A stretch of DNA of 64,000 nucleotides, taken from GYS-P2D sp964522505 (GTDB taxonomy: Bacteria; Bacteroidota; Bacteroidia; Chitinophagales; Saprospiraceae). Location: NCBI GenBank assembly GCA_964522505.1, contig CAZFWJ010000010.1:1-64000 (forward strand), given 5' to 3'. Positions 7,904 through 16,976 of the stretch are shown in pieces. Position 1 is the stretch's first letter, and each line of letters starts with the position of its first letter. A program made the translations under genes and the position numbers. The notes under the pieces were generated by a model that was not told where the DNA came from, ran no database searches, and worked only from the letters and a program-made list of their open reading frames with translations.

Positions 7904-9553
7904 ATGAAAAATCTTTCCATCAGTACGAGTATAGTTGCTTTTGTATTGCTCACCGCACTACTATGTATACAGTGCAAGACCAATGAAACAGTATCGGGAG
8001 ACGATCATAAAGATGGGATCGAAAACATCAAAGAAACGGATGAAGCAGCTTCGGAAGAATCAACAGGTCATGTTGAAGATCGTCGGCATATAGATGAGGG
8101 AACGAGTTTGGACGAGGTAGTAGTAACAGGCCATAGTCGTAAAGCCAAAGCATCACCAGAAGCAGATTATTCGGCTTCAGCGCCAGCTTCATCTGGAGCA
8201 GTTGCGGTCATGACTTCAGATGCCATTGCGGTAAGAGGTGTCAACGGCAATGCGGACTTACCTACAGCGGGACAGATCACAGCAGGAGAGTGGAATGACC
8301 TTCAGAACTGGAAAGATTGGCTCGAGCTGACCACCGATCCTGACTATGTGAAGATGCAAGACCATTGGGGGATGTACCCCGAGGAGCGTATGTCTGTATA
8401 TGTTCAGAATCGATCGAATCACCCTGTGGCAGGAGCGCAGGTGACATTGACGGACCAGCAGGGTGAGATCATATGGGAGGCGATCAGTGATCATGCAGGG
8501 CATGCCGAGCTATGGCCCAGTCTGATAGCAAAATCAACAGTCGAAAACTACCAGATCAGAGTAAACTATGATGGAGAGGAATATATAAAAGGGGAGGTCA
8601 AGTCTATAGCGGATGGATCCAATGATATCACGCTGCCAGTTGAGTGTGATGTGCGAGATGTTGTAGATATTATGTTTGTAGTAGATGCCACGGGATCTAT
8701 GGGTGATGAAATCACCTTTTTACAAAGTGAATTGAATGATGTCCTTAATCGAGTGACTGAAGACAATGAGGATATCAGCTATAGAACAGGTGCAGTATTC
8801 TATCGTGATGATACCGATGACTACCTCACAAGAGTCAGCGATCTAACCGCTAAATCTGAAGAGACCATACAATTTATATCTGAGCAGCAGGCGGCAGGTG
8901 GTGGCGACTATCCCGAAGCTGTTGATGCAGGCCTTGAGGAAGCACTCGGCCAAGCTTGGTCAGATAATGCACTGAGCAAAATTATCTTCCTCTTGCTTGA
9001 CGCACCGCCTCATGACGATGAAACCACTGCTCAGATGATCCAAGAACAAATCATTGATGCTGCAGCTCAAGGAATCAAGATCATCCCAATTACAGCTAGT
9101 GGTATCAATAGAGAGACTGAGTTTCTGATGAAGTATATGGCCATAGTGACTAATGCGACTTACGTCTTCATCACTGATGATAGCGGTATAGGTGGGTCGC
9201 ACTTAGCGCCACTGGTAGATGACTTTGATGTAGAGAAACTCAATGACTTGTTAGTTCGACTAATAGGCAATTACACACATAACTATGCGTGTAATCTCGA
9301 CCTTCAAACGACCAGTCAAGATATCACACTATTCCCCAATCCTACGAGCAATCGGATCACCTTAAAGAGCCCTAATTCGATCACCAAAGTAGAAGTGTTG
9401 AGCAATACGGGTCGGGTACTCTTTACTGAAGAGGGCAATGATCAGACTGAAATGTCAATACAGCTAGACAATTTGATCGATGGAGTTTATCAAGTGGCTA
9501 TCTATAGTGGCGATCAACGCCTTACTAAGAGTGTGATTAAAGTGGCAGGGTAG
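7904..9553 (+). CDS. secreted von Willebrand factor A lipoprotein with T9SS sorting tail
   Basis: 549 residues. The N-terminus is a signal peptide with a lipoprotein-like Cys (LLTALLCIQC, about residue 25), then an acidic linker and a DEVVVTG sequence, which is usually seen at the TonB-receptor N-terminus. A carboxypeptidase-like beta domain follows (about 155-245, HPVAGAQVTLTDQQGEI). The VWA domain starts near 253 and carries a MIDAS (DATGS, about 261-265). The last 75 residues form a type A T9SS sorting domain (LFPNPTSNRITL to the C-terminus). The protein should be exported and handled by the type IX system. It is divergent from the sigma/anti-sigma genes. Combining a lipobox with a T9SS tail is unusual. 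Confidence 0.8.
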   Translation: MKNLSISTSIVAFVLLTALLCIQCKTNETVSGDDHKDGIENIKETDEAASEESTGHVEDRRHIDEGTSLDEVVVTGHSRKAKASPEADYSASAPASSGAVAVMTSDAIAVRGVNGNADLPTAGQITAGEWNDLQNWKDWLELTTDPDYVKMQDHWGMYPEERMSVYVQNRSNHPVAGAQVTLTDQQGEIIWEAISDHAGHAELWPSLIAKSTVENYQIRVNYDGEEYIKGEVKSIADGSNDITLPVECDVRDVVDIMFVVDATGSMGDEITFLQSELNDVLNRVTEDNEDISYRTGAVFYRDDTDDYLTRVSDLTAKSEETIQFISEQQAAGGGDYPEAVDAGLEEALGQAWSDNALSKIIFLLLDAPPHDDETTAQMIQEQIIDAAAQGIKIIPITASGINRETEFLMKYMAIVTNATYVFITDDSGIGGSHLAPLVDDFDVEKLNDLLVRLIGNYTHNYACNLDLQTTSQDITLFPNPTSNRITLKSPNSITKVEVLSNTGRVLFTEEGNDQTEMSIQLDNLIDGVYQVAIYSGDQRLTKSVIKVAG

Positions 9554-9709
9554 AGTAAGTTTATGAGCCAGTCGCCTATTGTTGCGGTGATTGCTCATTG
9601 GCAAGTACATTCCTGAAGCTTTAGTTTTTGTAATTTAACTGATGTGCTATTGGAGATTCGTTAGTAAGACTCCAATAAATTATAGAATAAACAAAAACAT
9701 GAACGAGCT

Positions 9710-9985
9710 ATGAGGGCCATAACAGCAGAAGCTTCAAGATATATCGTAATTTTTGGAGGTGTGATGTTTCTTTTTTTATCCATTTCTTTATTGCCACAGA
9801 TTGATGATCAGCTGATTGAGATGTTGATCATTTTGATCTTCTGTGCGATAATTATACCATTTTTTATAAAAGCGTATCCACGGACAGGTCAAGGGATGAA
9901 CAGTATAAAGCTTCTTCTTCTTTTCTTAGTGATTAGCGGTCTAATTGCAATCGGCTATCTATGCTTGGGAGCTTTGAAGGGGTGA
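9710..9985 (+). CDS. small three-span membrane protein, unknown function
   Basis: 91 residues with three hydrophobic segments: about 11-27, 36-54 and 68-88. No motif is recognised. The start is an ATG overlapping the TGA of a 4-codon upstream frame (MNEL), in the arrangement ctATGAgg, which could modulate translation. It stands alone between the von Willebrand lipoprotein and the convergent transglycosylase gene. Composition is normal for the genome. The function is unknown. Confidence 0.5.
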   Translation: MRAITAEASRYIVIFGGVMFLFLSISLLPQIDDQLIEMLIILIFCAIIIPFFIKAYPRTGQGMNSIKLLLLFLVISGLIAIGYLCLGALKG

Positions 9986-10064
9986 AATAATTTCCATTCC
10001 AAGAATGAAGCACCTATCGTATCAATCTGGTATCTGCTCTAATGCGCTAAGAGAAGAATATCTT

Positions 10065-11390
10065 TTATTTCCCTATACCAGGTTCTTCTACTATAATCAT
10101 TGCACCAGGTACAGGAGGATCAAATACATCAATCTCGTTGAGTTTTATTAGATCTTTCAATTGAATGTTGAACATTTTGGATACCTCCTCAAGGGATTGC
10201 ATTGGTTGGAGGATATGATATTTGTATCCAGCTTTATGCTCTTCTAATACGGCCACATCCGACAATAGGAGTTTCCGAGTAGGACCAAGAGGTATTTCTT
10301 TTGGCTTGTCAATGGTCTCTAGTGATGCAACGTTCAGCGCACTATAATCAAGAGTAGGTAGCAACTCAAGTGTTGTTAGCTTTTGAGCTCGCCTTCTCAT
10401 GTTTCCATAAAGCAGCGAAGTATAGTACTCTTGGATGTTAGCATGTGGACGATACTCAAGATTATTCCATGTATCGTTTAGGCCAACATAATCATACATA
10501 ACTTTCTCAGGTAGTGTCAGGTAATAACCCTTAGTGTTTTGAGGGATATAGCCTTTCAGGAAGGCCGGATTAAGCCTTTTAATCGTAGCTCGGTCTAGTC
10601 CTGTTTTTTTACTGATATCTGAGAATGTGGTGTATTCGTATACTTTAACTGTAGCAAGTGCTTCAGTAGAGTTCTCTATGATAGGTTCCAAACCGTGATG
10701 TTGGAAATAATTCATCACGTAGCTTATTGCTACATATTTAGGTACATATCTACGTGTTTCTTTGGGCAGATATGACTTTATATTCCAGAAGTCGGTGTAC
10801 CCATTTGTAGCACTTCTTCTAGTGGCTTTTTTCACACCTCCTGGCCCGCAATTATAGGCAGCAAGAGCTAGAGACCAATCGCCAAACTCATCATATAAGT
10901 CACTCAAGAATTTAGCAGCAGCTTGTGTTGATCTTATTGGATCTTTTCGTTCATCAATGGTACTATTAATGGTTAAGCCATATATCTTACCTGTACTTGA
11001 GATAAATTGCCATAGACCAACTGCACCTGAATTAGATCTCGCTGTAGGTATTAATGAAGACTCTACTGCTGATAGATATTTTAGCTCAGTAGGTAGACCG
11101 GCCTTCTGAAATTCATTGTCGTAAATCGGGAAAAATTGTCCTCCTCGTCCCAAGAGAACCTCGCTTCCTTTTCTATAACCTTTAATGTATTCGTTAATTA
11201 TTGAATGAACTTCTGGAGTGTATTTTAACTCCACATCATTGGTCATGTTGTCCAAGCGCTCTCTCAGTTCATCTGGTGACACAGAGTGATAAGCGGAAAA
11301 GTCCGTCACATTAGCTCGAACAGAGCTAACTAAGAATAAGAATATTACACTTACTGCGAATCGCTTCGCAATAAATTTAATTTTGCTCAT
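10065..11390 (-). CDS. membrane-bound lytic murein transglycosylase D-like, SLT plus LysM
   Basis: 441 residues. It cleaves the MurNAc-GlcNAc bond of peptidoglycan with formation of 1,6-anhydro ends. A signal peptide covers about 1-26. The SLT catalytic domain is at about 85-230, with catalytic Glu E110 in YLSAVESSLIP, followed by ARSNSGAVGLWQF and the AYNCGPGGV motif. A LysM-like segment lies at about 245-295 (YEYTTFSDISKKTGLD), and a clearer C-terminal LysM at about 391-437 (YHILQPMQSLEEVSKMFNI), for binding glycan. The order matches MltD. It is transcribed alone, with an AT-rich 223-base gap upstream. Confidence 0.88.
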   Translation of the reverse strand: MSKIKFIAKRFAVSVIFLFLVSSVRANVTDFSAYHSVSPDELRERLDNMTNDVELKYTPEVHSIINEYIKGYRKGSEVLLGRGGQFFPIYDNEFQKAGLPTELKYLSAVESSLIPTARSNSGAVGLWQFISSTGKIYGLTINSTIDERKDPIRSTQAAAKFLSDLYDEFGDWSLALAAYNCGPGGVKKATRRSATNGYTDFWNIKSYLPKETRRYVPKYVAISYVMNYFQHHGLEPIIENSTEALATVKVYEYTTFSDISKKTGLDRATIKRLNPAFLKGYIPQNTKGYYLTLPEKVMYDYVGLNDTWNNLEYRPHANIQEYYTSLLYGNMRRRAQKLTTLELLPTLDYSALNVASLETIDKPKEIPLGPTRKLLLSDVAVLEEHKAGYKYHILQPMQSLEEVSKMFNIQLKDLIKLNEIDVFDPPVPGAMIIVEEPGIGK

Positions 11391-11613
11391 GGGACCGTTT
11401 TTAAATTATCGGCTATATGGGTTAACTGATTAACGCATAATTATGTGGGAAATCGTATGGAAAACCCTTATAAATATTGTACATATTATAAATAATGCAT
11501 ATGTGTTAACAAGTCGAATGCAAATATATAGCACAGACTACTTCTGTGCAATTATTAACATATAAATAAAAAACATAATATATCACGTACCCTAAAACAA
11601 TAAGTATGCCAAT
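11391..11613. other. AT-rich intergenic region with a small hairpin
   Basis: 223 bases between the gatA 3' end and the transglycosylase start. It holds a 7-bp stem, GCACAGA (11531-11537) with TCTGTGC (11543-11549), loop of 5, without a clear T-run on the minus strand. It may be a weak terminator for gatA. The rest is very AT-rich and probably contains the promoter for the transglycosylase gene. Confidence 0.4.
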
Positions 11614-13002
11614 CTATAGGAGCTTGGCAGCGGTGAGCATATTTCTATCACTCATCTTTGGACCGATGAGTTGTAGCCCATGTGGCATGCGGTTAGGGTG
11701 AATCTGAGGGGCTGATATTGCCGGGAGTCCACAGATATTTGCAAGCACAGTAAATATATCAGATAAATAGATGCTCACAGGGTCATCAATGTTCTCTCCG
11801 ATAGGCCAGGCAACGTCAGGGGTTGTAGGGATCAAGATAAAATCGTGGTTATCAAATATGTCTTGAATTCGATCAGTGATTAATCGTCTCACCTTTTGAG
11901 CCTTATTAAAGTAAGCATCAAAGTAACCAACACTGAGTACGAATGTACCCATCATAATTCTGCGCTTTACCTCCAGTCCAAACCCTTTTGACCGATTGTG
12001 GACATATAATTCTCTGAGGTCTTTGCTCTGACTTTCTTGTAATCCATAGCGGATTCCATCATATCGATTGAGATTAGATGAAGCCTCTGCAGTGGTCAAA
12101 ACATAATAGCAGGGTACCAGATAATTGAGCAGATCGAATGAAACTTCCGTTACTTCATGCCCTTCAGATCGCAACTGATCAATTTTTGATTTCAGTGACT
12201 CGCATATCTCTGGTGAGATACTGTCATGCTGTATAGCTTCTGCGAAATAGGCGAACCTATATTTTTCTGATGTCTTTGGTTTATCATTGATCTGAAGACT
12301 GGTGCTGTCCAATGGGTCATATCCTTCTACCACAGTGAGGGCAGTAGATATCGTCTGTAGGTCCTGAGACAATAATCCAATCTGATCAAATGAAGAAGCA
12401 TAGGCTATCAATCCATATCGAGAGATACGACCATATGTAGGTTTCATGCCATAGACCCCACAAAATGCTGCGGGTTGACGTACAGAGCCTCCAGTATCAC
12501 TGCCGAATGCAAGTAGGCAAGTATCCATCTGGACAGAAACTGCCGCTGCACCACTACTTCCACCTGGGATCCGACTGGGATCTTGACCATTGAGTGTTGG
12601 GCCATAAACGCTATTCTCATTAGATGATCCCATGGCAAACTCATCACAGTTAGTTCTGCCGATGATGATCATATCTTCGGCCAATCCCGATTGTATGGCC
12701 GTAGCCGTATACTGTGAGGTAAATCCCTTGAGCATATTAGATGAGGCCGTCACTTTGTGATCCTTATAACAGAGAACATCCTTGATGCTTGCCACACAAC
12801 CAAATAGTCTTCCGAGTTGGTCCGGGTGATCCAGTATTTTTTGATCTAGAGCTTTAGCTTGTGCCAGGACCTCCTCTTCAAATACCTCAACATATATATT
12901 GAGATTTTGACAATCGGCAATACGCTTGAGATACTCCGACACCAATGTTACCATGGTAGATGCCCCATCAAGAAGGTCTTTCTGAATCTGTGCTAATCCC
13001 AT
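11614..13002 (-). CDS. gatA: aspartyl/glutamyl-tRNA amidotransferase subunit A
   Basis: 462 residues. Glutaminase/amidase subunit of GatCAB, which converts misacylated Glu-tRNA(Gln) and Asp-tRNA(Asn) to the amidated forms. The amidase triad is in place: K74 in SIKDV, the cis-Ser in GGSSGAA (about 149) and the nucleophile S173 in SDTGGSVRQPA. The spacing of 75 and 24 residues equals that of characterised GatA proteins. It ends slightly short of the usual C-terminus (AAKLL). It is the third gene of pheS-hisS-gatA, 13 bases after hisS. gatB and gatC are not in the window. Confidence 0.93.
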   Translation of the reverse strand: MGLAQIQKDLLDGASTMVTLVSEYLKRIADCQNLNIYVEVFEEEVLAQAKALDQKILDHPDQLGRLFGCVASIKDVLCYKDHKVTASSNMLKGFTSQYTATAIQSGLAEDMIIIGRTNCDEFAMGSSNENSVYGPTLNGQDPSRIPGGSSGAAAVSVQMDTCLLAFGSDTGGSVRQPAAFCGVYGMKPTYGRISRYGLIAYASSFDQIGLLSQDLQTISTALTVVEGYDPLDSTSLQINDKPKTSEKYRFAYFAEAIQHDSISPEICESLKSKIDQLRSEGHEVTEVSFDLLNYLVPCYYVLTTAEASSNLNRYDGIRYGLQESQSKDLRELYVHNRSKGFGLEVKRRIMMGTFVLSVGYFDAYFNKAQKVRRLITDRIQDIFDNHDFILIPTTPDVAWPIGENIDDPVSIYLSDIFTVLANICGLPAISAPQIHPNRMPHGLQLIGPKMSDRNMLTAAKLL

Positions 13003-13015
13003 CTTACTCTTACCG

Positions 13016-14470
13016 CTATGATTTCAATAATTGGATAGTCTCGTTGAGAGATAGGGATTGTTGCTCTCCCGATTGTAACTCCTTTATACTTAAGGTTTGA
13101 TCGGCCACTTCTTGATCTCCAATAATTAGGGCATACTTGAATCCCCGAGCATTGGCATATTTCATCTGTTTTTTAAACTTGGCGGGTTCAGGATAAATAT
13201 CTATAGAAATTCCAGCTTGTCGGATATGATGAGCACAGCCAAAAGCATAATTCAATGACGTTTCATCAAAGGATAAGAGAATTGCAACAGGGCGCTGAGA
13301 AGGGATACTGTTTAACTTCCCCAGTTCTTTCATCACGTCGTAGATACGCTCCGCACCAAATGATATGCCGACACCGGGCATGTCCTTCAATCCAAACTGA
13401 CCAGTCAGATCATCATATCTTCCTCCACCGCCAATACTGCCCATCTGGACATCATCTGCGGTCACCTCCAATATGCAACCCGTATAATAGCTAAGTCCGC
13501 GTGCGAGAGTCAACGACAGAATTAATTTGTTTGAAAGATTGAGATTGTTTAAGAAATCAACCGTGTTTCTTACTTCTTCTAAGCCTTCTAAGCCCTTTAA
13601 ACACTGAAATTTTTTGAACCTATCTTTAAGGCAATTTATTTTAAGAATAATATTTGCCAAGTCATTCTGTGGATAATTCAATCTTACATTTTCAATTGAT
13701 TGATCGCCACAACTTTCGCAAATTGCGTCAGAGCATTCGTCAATTGTAATGTTGAGACAGCTGAAAATTGAATTTACACTATTTTCATCAAGGCCTAATT
13801 TCACAAGTTCCTTTTTGACCCCTTCTTGCCCTATTTTGTCTAGCTTATCGATCGCCACAGTCATAGATTCAAAAGAATCTTCACAGCCACAATATTCAGC
13901 TATCCCTTCAAGGATTTTTCGATTGTTGACTTTTATGCTGACAGCAATGTTAAGTGCCGTAAAAACTTCATCATAGATCTTGACCAGTTCTGCTTCGTAC
14001 AACAGAGATTTTGAGCCGACAACATCAACGTCACACTGATAAAACTCCTGATATCTACCTTTCTGCGGCTTGTCTGCTCGCCAGACTGGACTGATGGCAT
14101 AGCGTTTAAACGGGAAAGACAGATCGTTCTGATGCATGACAACATATCGTGCGAATGGCACCGTGAGATCGTATCGCAACCCTCTCTTGGAAATAGAGCT
14201 TGTCAATTTCTTAGAGTCTTTATTAGTGAGCGCTTCCTGATCCGATTTGCGCAGATAGTCGCCGTTGTTGAGCACTTTGAATAAGAGTTGATCTCCTTCC
14301 TCACCATACTTGCCAGTGAGGGTCGACAAGCTCTCCATTACTGGAGTCTCTATCGGGAGATATCCATATTTCTGAAATATCGATTCAATAGTATTGAAGA
14401 TATATCTGCGATTGAGAACCTCATCTGGAAGGAAGTCTCTGGTGCCTTTGGGGATTGACGGTTTGCTCAT
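13016..14470 (-). CDS. hisS: histidyl-tRNA synthetase
   Basis: 484-residue class II synthetase charging tRNA(His). Visible are the N-terminal KGTRDFLPDE, motif 2 (FKRYAISPVWRADKPQKGRYQEFYQCDVDVVG), the histidine-specific GLSYYTGCILEV, motif 3 region GGGGRYDDLTGQFG with GVGISFGAERIYDV, and a C-terminal anticodon-binding domain (about 395-484). It is somewhat longer than the 420-residue bacterial norm because of a charged insertion at about 200-300. It lies between pheS (18 bases upstream) and gatA in one translation operon. Confidence 0.96.
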   Translation of the reverse strand: MSKPSIPKGTRDFLPDEVLNRRYIFNTIESIFQKYGYLPIETPVMESLSTLTGKYGEEGDQLLFKVLNNGDYLRKSDQEALTNKDSKKLTSSISKRGLRYDLTVPFARYVVMHQNDLSFPFKRYAISPVWRADKPQKGRYQEFYQCDVDVVGSKSLLYEAELVKIYDEVFTALNIAVSIKVNNRKILEGIAEYCGCEDSFESMTVAIDKLDKIGQEGVKKELVKLGLDENSVNSIFSCLNITIDECSDAICESCGDQSIENVRLNYPQNDLANIILKINCLKDRFKKFQCLKGLEGLEEVRNTVDFLNNLNLSNKLILSLTLARGLSYYTGCILEVTADDVQMGSIGGGGRYDDLTGQFGLKDMPGVGISFGAERIYDVMKELGKLNSIPSQRPVAILLSFDETSLNYAFGCAHHIRQAGISIDIYPEPAKFKKQMKYANARGFKYALIIGDQEVADQTLSIKELQSGEQQSLSLNETIQLLKS

Positions 14471-14488
14471 ATCAATACGAATACTGAA

Positions 14489-15526
14489 TTACCATGCTGA
14501 ACTAAATTGCCGTAAGAATCTGACGTCATTTTCGAATAACATCCTGATGTCTTTAATGCCATAATTTTGAAGTGCTGTACGCTCAATTCCTATACCAAAG
14601 GCATAGCCAGTATATTTTTCAGGATCGATATTGCAATTGGAGAGCACATTGGGATCTACCATGCCGCAACCTAGTACTTCGAGCCACCCTGTTCCCTTGG
14701 TGAGTTTACGAGCCTCTGCAGTATCAGTACCCATCCACACATCCATCTCAGCACTGGGCTCTGTAAACGGAAAATAGCTTGGTCTCAATCTGATCTCGGT
14801 CTGGGCACCATACATCTCCCGGGCAAAGTAGAGTAGGGTCTGTTTCATATCGGCAAATGACACATTCTCATCGATATAAAGCCCTTCCACTTGATGAAAC
14901 TGACAGTGTGATCGTGCTGAAATAGTCTCATTGCGATAGACCCTGCCAGGTGCGATAATTCTAATCGGTGGCTTCTGAGTTGTCATTACCCTTGCCTGTA
15001 CCGATGAAGTGTGCGTGCGCAAGAGGCGTTCCGTACTATTAGTCAGGTAGAACGTGTCCTGCATATCTCGAGCAGGGTGGTGCTCAGGCGTATTCATGGC
15101 GGTAAAGTTGTGCCAGTCATCTTCAATCTCACGATTCTCCGCTACAACAAATCCCAAACGACTGAATATATTAATCACACGATTGAGCACTAGACTCACA
15201 GGATGTCGAGATCCCAGTCTCAGTTCTGCAGGAGGAGCCGTCAGGTCTAAGTCCTGATATTTTTGCTCAGACCCTGCAGCATTGACGCCGGCACTGAGTT
15301 TATCATATTTTTCTTGAGCAGTTGTTTTAACCTTATTAAGCAGTTGCCCAAAATCACGCTTCTTTTCATTTGGAATATTTCTAATCTCACCGCCCAAAGG
15401 CTTAAGGATGTTCTTACTCCCCAAGAACCTAATTCTGAACTGTTCTAGGGCATCAGCCTCTGTAATGCTGGCACCGTTTATCTCTGATAAGAGTTCTTCG
15501 AGTTGATCAAATACTGCAAGCGACAT
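14489..15526 (-). CDS. pheS: phenylalanyl-tRNA synthetase alpha chain
   Basis: 345-residue catalytic subunit of the heterotetrameric class II PheRS. An N-terminal coiled coil (about 1-90) is followed by the catalytic core, with motif 2 around RTHTSSVQARVM and GRVYRNETISARSHCQFHQVEGLYID, the phenylalanine pocket region FTEPSAEMDV, LEVLGCGMVDPNVL, and motif 3 GIGIERTALQNYGIKDIRML. Length is standard. pheT is not adjacent, as is common in Bacteroidota. It is the first recognised gene of the pheS-hisS-gatA operon; a possible 37-codon small frame precedes it by 14 bases. Confidence 0.96.
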   Translation of the reverse strand: MSLAVFDQLEELLSEINGASITEADALEQFRIRFLGSKNILKPLGGEIRNIPNEKKRDFGQLLNKVKTTAQEKYDKLSAGVNAAGSEQKYQDLDLTAPPAELRLGSRHPVSLVLNRVINIFSRLGFVVAENREIEDDWHNFTAMNTPEHHPARDMQDTFYLTNSTERLLRTHTSSVQARVMTTQKPPIRIIAPGRVYRNETISARSHCQFHQVEGLYIDENVSFADMKQTLLYFAREMYGAQTEIRLRPSYFPFTEPSAEMDVWMGTDTAEARKLTKGTGWLEVLGCGMVDPNVLSNCNIDPEKYTGYAFGIGIERTALQNYGIKDIRMLFENDVRFLRQFSSAW

Positions 15527-15540
15527 GCTCCAAAATATAT

Positions 15541-15654
15541 TTAGCTCGCTAAGTTATACCGATTGATGTAATCTGCCCAATCTAAGTCGAGCTCATAGAG
15601 TGAGTCCTTATCATTATCATTGTGATATGGCTTCTCGATATCAGCAGATCGCAT
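15541..15654 (-). CDS. possible 37-residue small ORF upstream of pheS
   Basis: A 37-residue ATG frame ends 14 bases before the pheS start. The acidic, aromatic-rich translation includes DSLYELDLDWADYINRYNLAS and looks more like a protein than most antisense frames. It overlaps the extreme 5' end of the divergent O-antigen ligase-like gene, whose start is uncertain. It might be a small conserved protein or a leader to pheS, although it has no Phe codon run. It could also be chance. Confidence 0.25.
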   Translation of the reverse strand: MRSADIEKPYHNDNDKDSLYELDLDWADYINRYNLAS

Positions 15655-16826
15655 ATTACGCCTTGTATTGTATGATACCTGCGATCATATATTCTAGAGC
15701 TTTGATTACAATTTGCTATGTGATTATAGCCATCATGGCCATTCTTATTCAGATCCGAGAAGCTCGTTTTTCATTCAATAAATATCTCGCTGGGCTGGGC
15801 TTAGTGGGCTTGGCAATAGTTCTTTCTGGCATCAATAGTGACAATGTTGAACAATGGTGGAATCATACTGTAATTAAGATTCCATTCTTGATGATGCCAT
15901 TAGCCTTCATGATCTTAGCTCCCATGCCTAAGGAGGTTATCCGAAATTTACATTTGATATTGGTAGTCGTATTAAGTATGTCAACCTTGCCACCCTTATT
16001 AGATATCCTTCAGAATCATGACTTAATACTTGACCGTATCTCTCGGGGTCAGCCTATAGATACACCTATTGAGCATGTCAAGTATAGTATGTTCCTGGCC
16101 TATGGTATAATGAGTGCATTGATCTGGAATATTTATTATAGATCGGATCTGTCCAATTCGCAGGCGAATTGCTTTAGTATCGGAGGAATAGTTCTCTTTA
16201 TCATGATGCACTTGTTGGCAGTCAGAACTGGCTTAGTAATCCTCTATGCTTCACTCATCATGCTGGGCATGCACGTAGCATGGATTAGAAAGATATCTAT
16301 CCAAAAAGTGGCTGCAGCGATGGTTGTAGGTGTAGTGAGTATTTTTCTATTGATCCAGACGCCGATGATCAAGACCAAACTAGGATATATGTTCTACGAT
16401 TGGGAACAGTATGCTCGCAATGGAGGTGCTAACTATTCTGATTCTGAGCGGCTCTTTTCGCTTAAGACTGGATGGGAGTTGTTCAGTGAGAATGTGTTCT
16501 TAGGTACAGGGATCGGAGACCTTTTTGACTCTTGTGAGGAAGTATATCAACTACAGTCGAGGTCTGTTATTATCAACTATCCTCATAGCCAATTTATCTA
16601 TCAATTAGCGGGGACGGGCATAATTGGGTTCGGTCTATTTATAGGAGGATATCTCTATCCATTGATCCGTTGGCAAAACAAGTATTACTTTTTGCTAATG
16701 GCTCTATACATTAACTATACGCTGTCTTTCTTAGTAGAAAATAGTTTAGAGCGGTCTATGAGTGTTGCGTTCTTTATAATCTTCGCGTCAGTGCTATTGT
16801 CGAGTAGCGAGGGCGATACCATATAA
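15627..16826 (+). CDS. O-antigen ligase/polymerase-like membrane protein
   Basis: About 399 residues with ten or more hydrophobic segments and a large outer loop at about 270-325 (NGGANYSDSERLFSLKTGWELFSENVFLGTGIGDLFD), the signature region of the Wzy/WaaL O-antigen ligase superfamily, where the conserved H and R of the loop act in glycan transfer (YPHSQFIYQLAGTGIIG follows). I chose ATG 15627; an in-frame GTG at 15600 would add 9 residues. It probably acts at the periplasmic face in polymerising or attaching surface glycan. It stands apart from any polysaccharide cluster here. Confidence 0.7.
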   Translation: MASRYQQIAYYALYCMIPAIIYSRALITICYVIIAIMAILIQIREARFSFNKYLAGLGLVGLAIVLSGINSDNVEQWWNHTVIKIPFLMMPLAFMILAPMPKEVIRNLHLILVVVLSMSTLPPLLDILQNHDLILDRISRGQPIDTPIEHVKYSMFLAYGIMSALIWNIYYRSDLSNSQANCFSIGGIVLFIMMHLLAVRTGLVILYASLIMLGMHVAWIRKISIQKVAAAMVVGVVSIFLLIQTPMIKTKLGYMFYDWEQYARNGGANYSDSERLFSLKTGWELFSENVFLGTGIGDLFDSCEEVYQLQSRSVIINYPHSQFIYQLAGTGIIGFGLFIGGYLYPLIRWQNKYYFLLMALYINYTLSFLVENSLERSMSVAFFIIFASVLLSSSEGDTI

Positions 16827-16870
16827 GCTCTACAATGTCACTAAATCTCTTTCACACCGTGTCAATGACA

Positions 16871-16924
16871 TCGTTAAAAATACTCGCGATAGCTAAGGCT
16901 ATCCCTGTGTTTTTTGCCTTGACC
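16871..16924 (+). repeat. dispersed intergenic repeat, copy 1
   Basis: 54-nt element in the convergent gap between the O-antigen ligase-like gene and rpoN. It matches the reverse complement of 54091-54144 in 46 of 54 positions without gaps, including the blocks CGTTAAAAATACTCGC and GTTTTTTGCCTTG. Both copies are intergenic and have a TATGCGACA string nearby (16949-16957 here). The function is unknown; it may be a REP-like or mobile miniature element. Confidence 0.7.
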
Positions 16925-16976
16925 TTAACAAGGCCTGATTAAGACCCCTATGCGACATAGTAAAACTTAAATGGTA

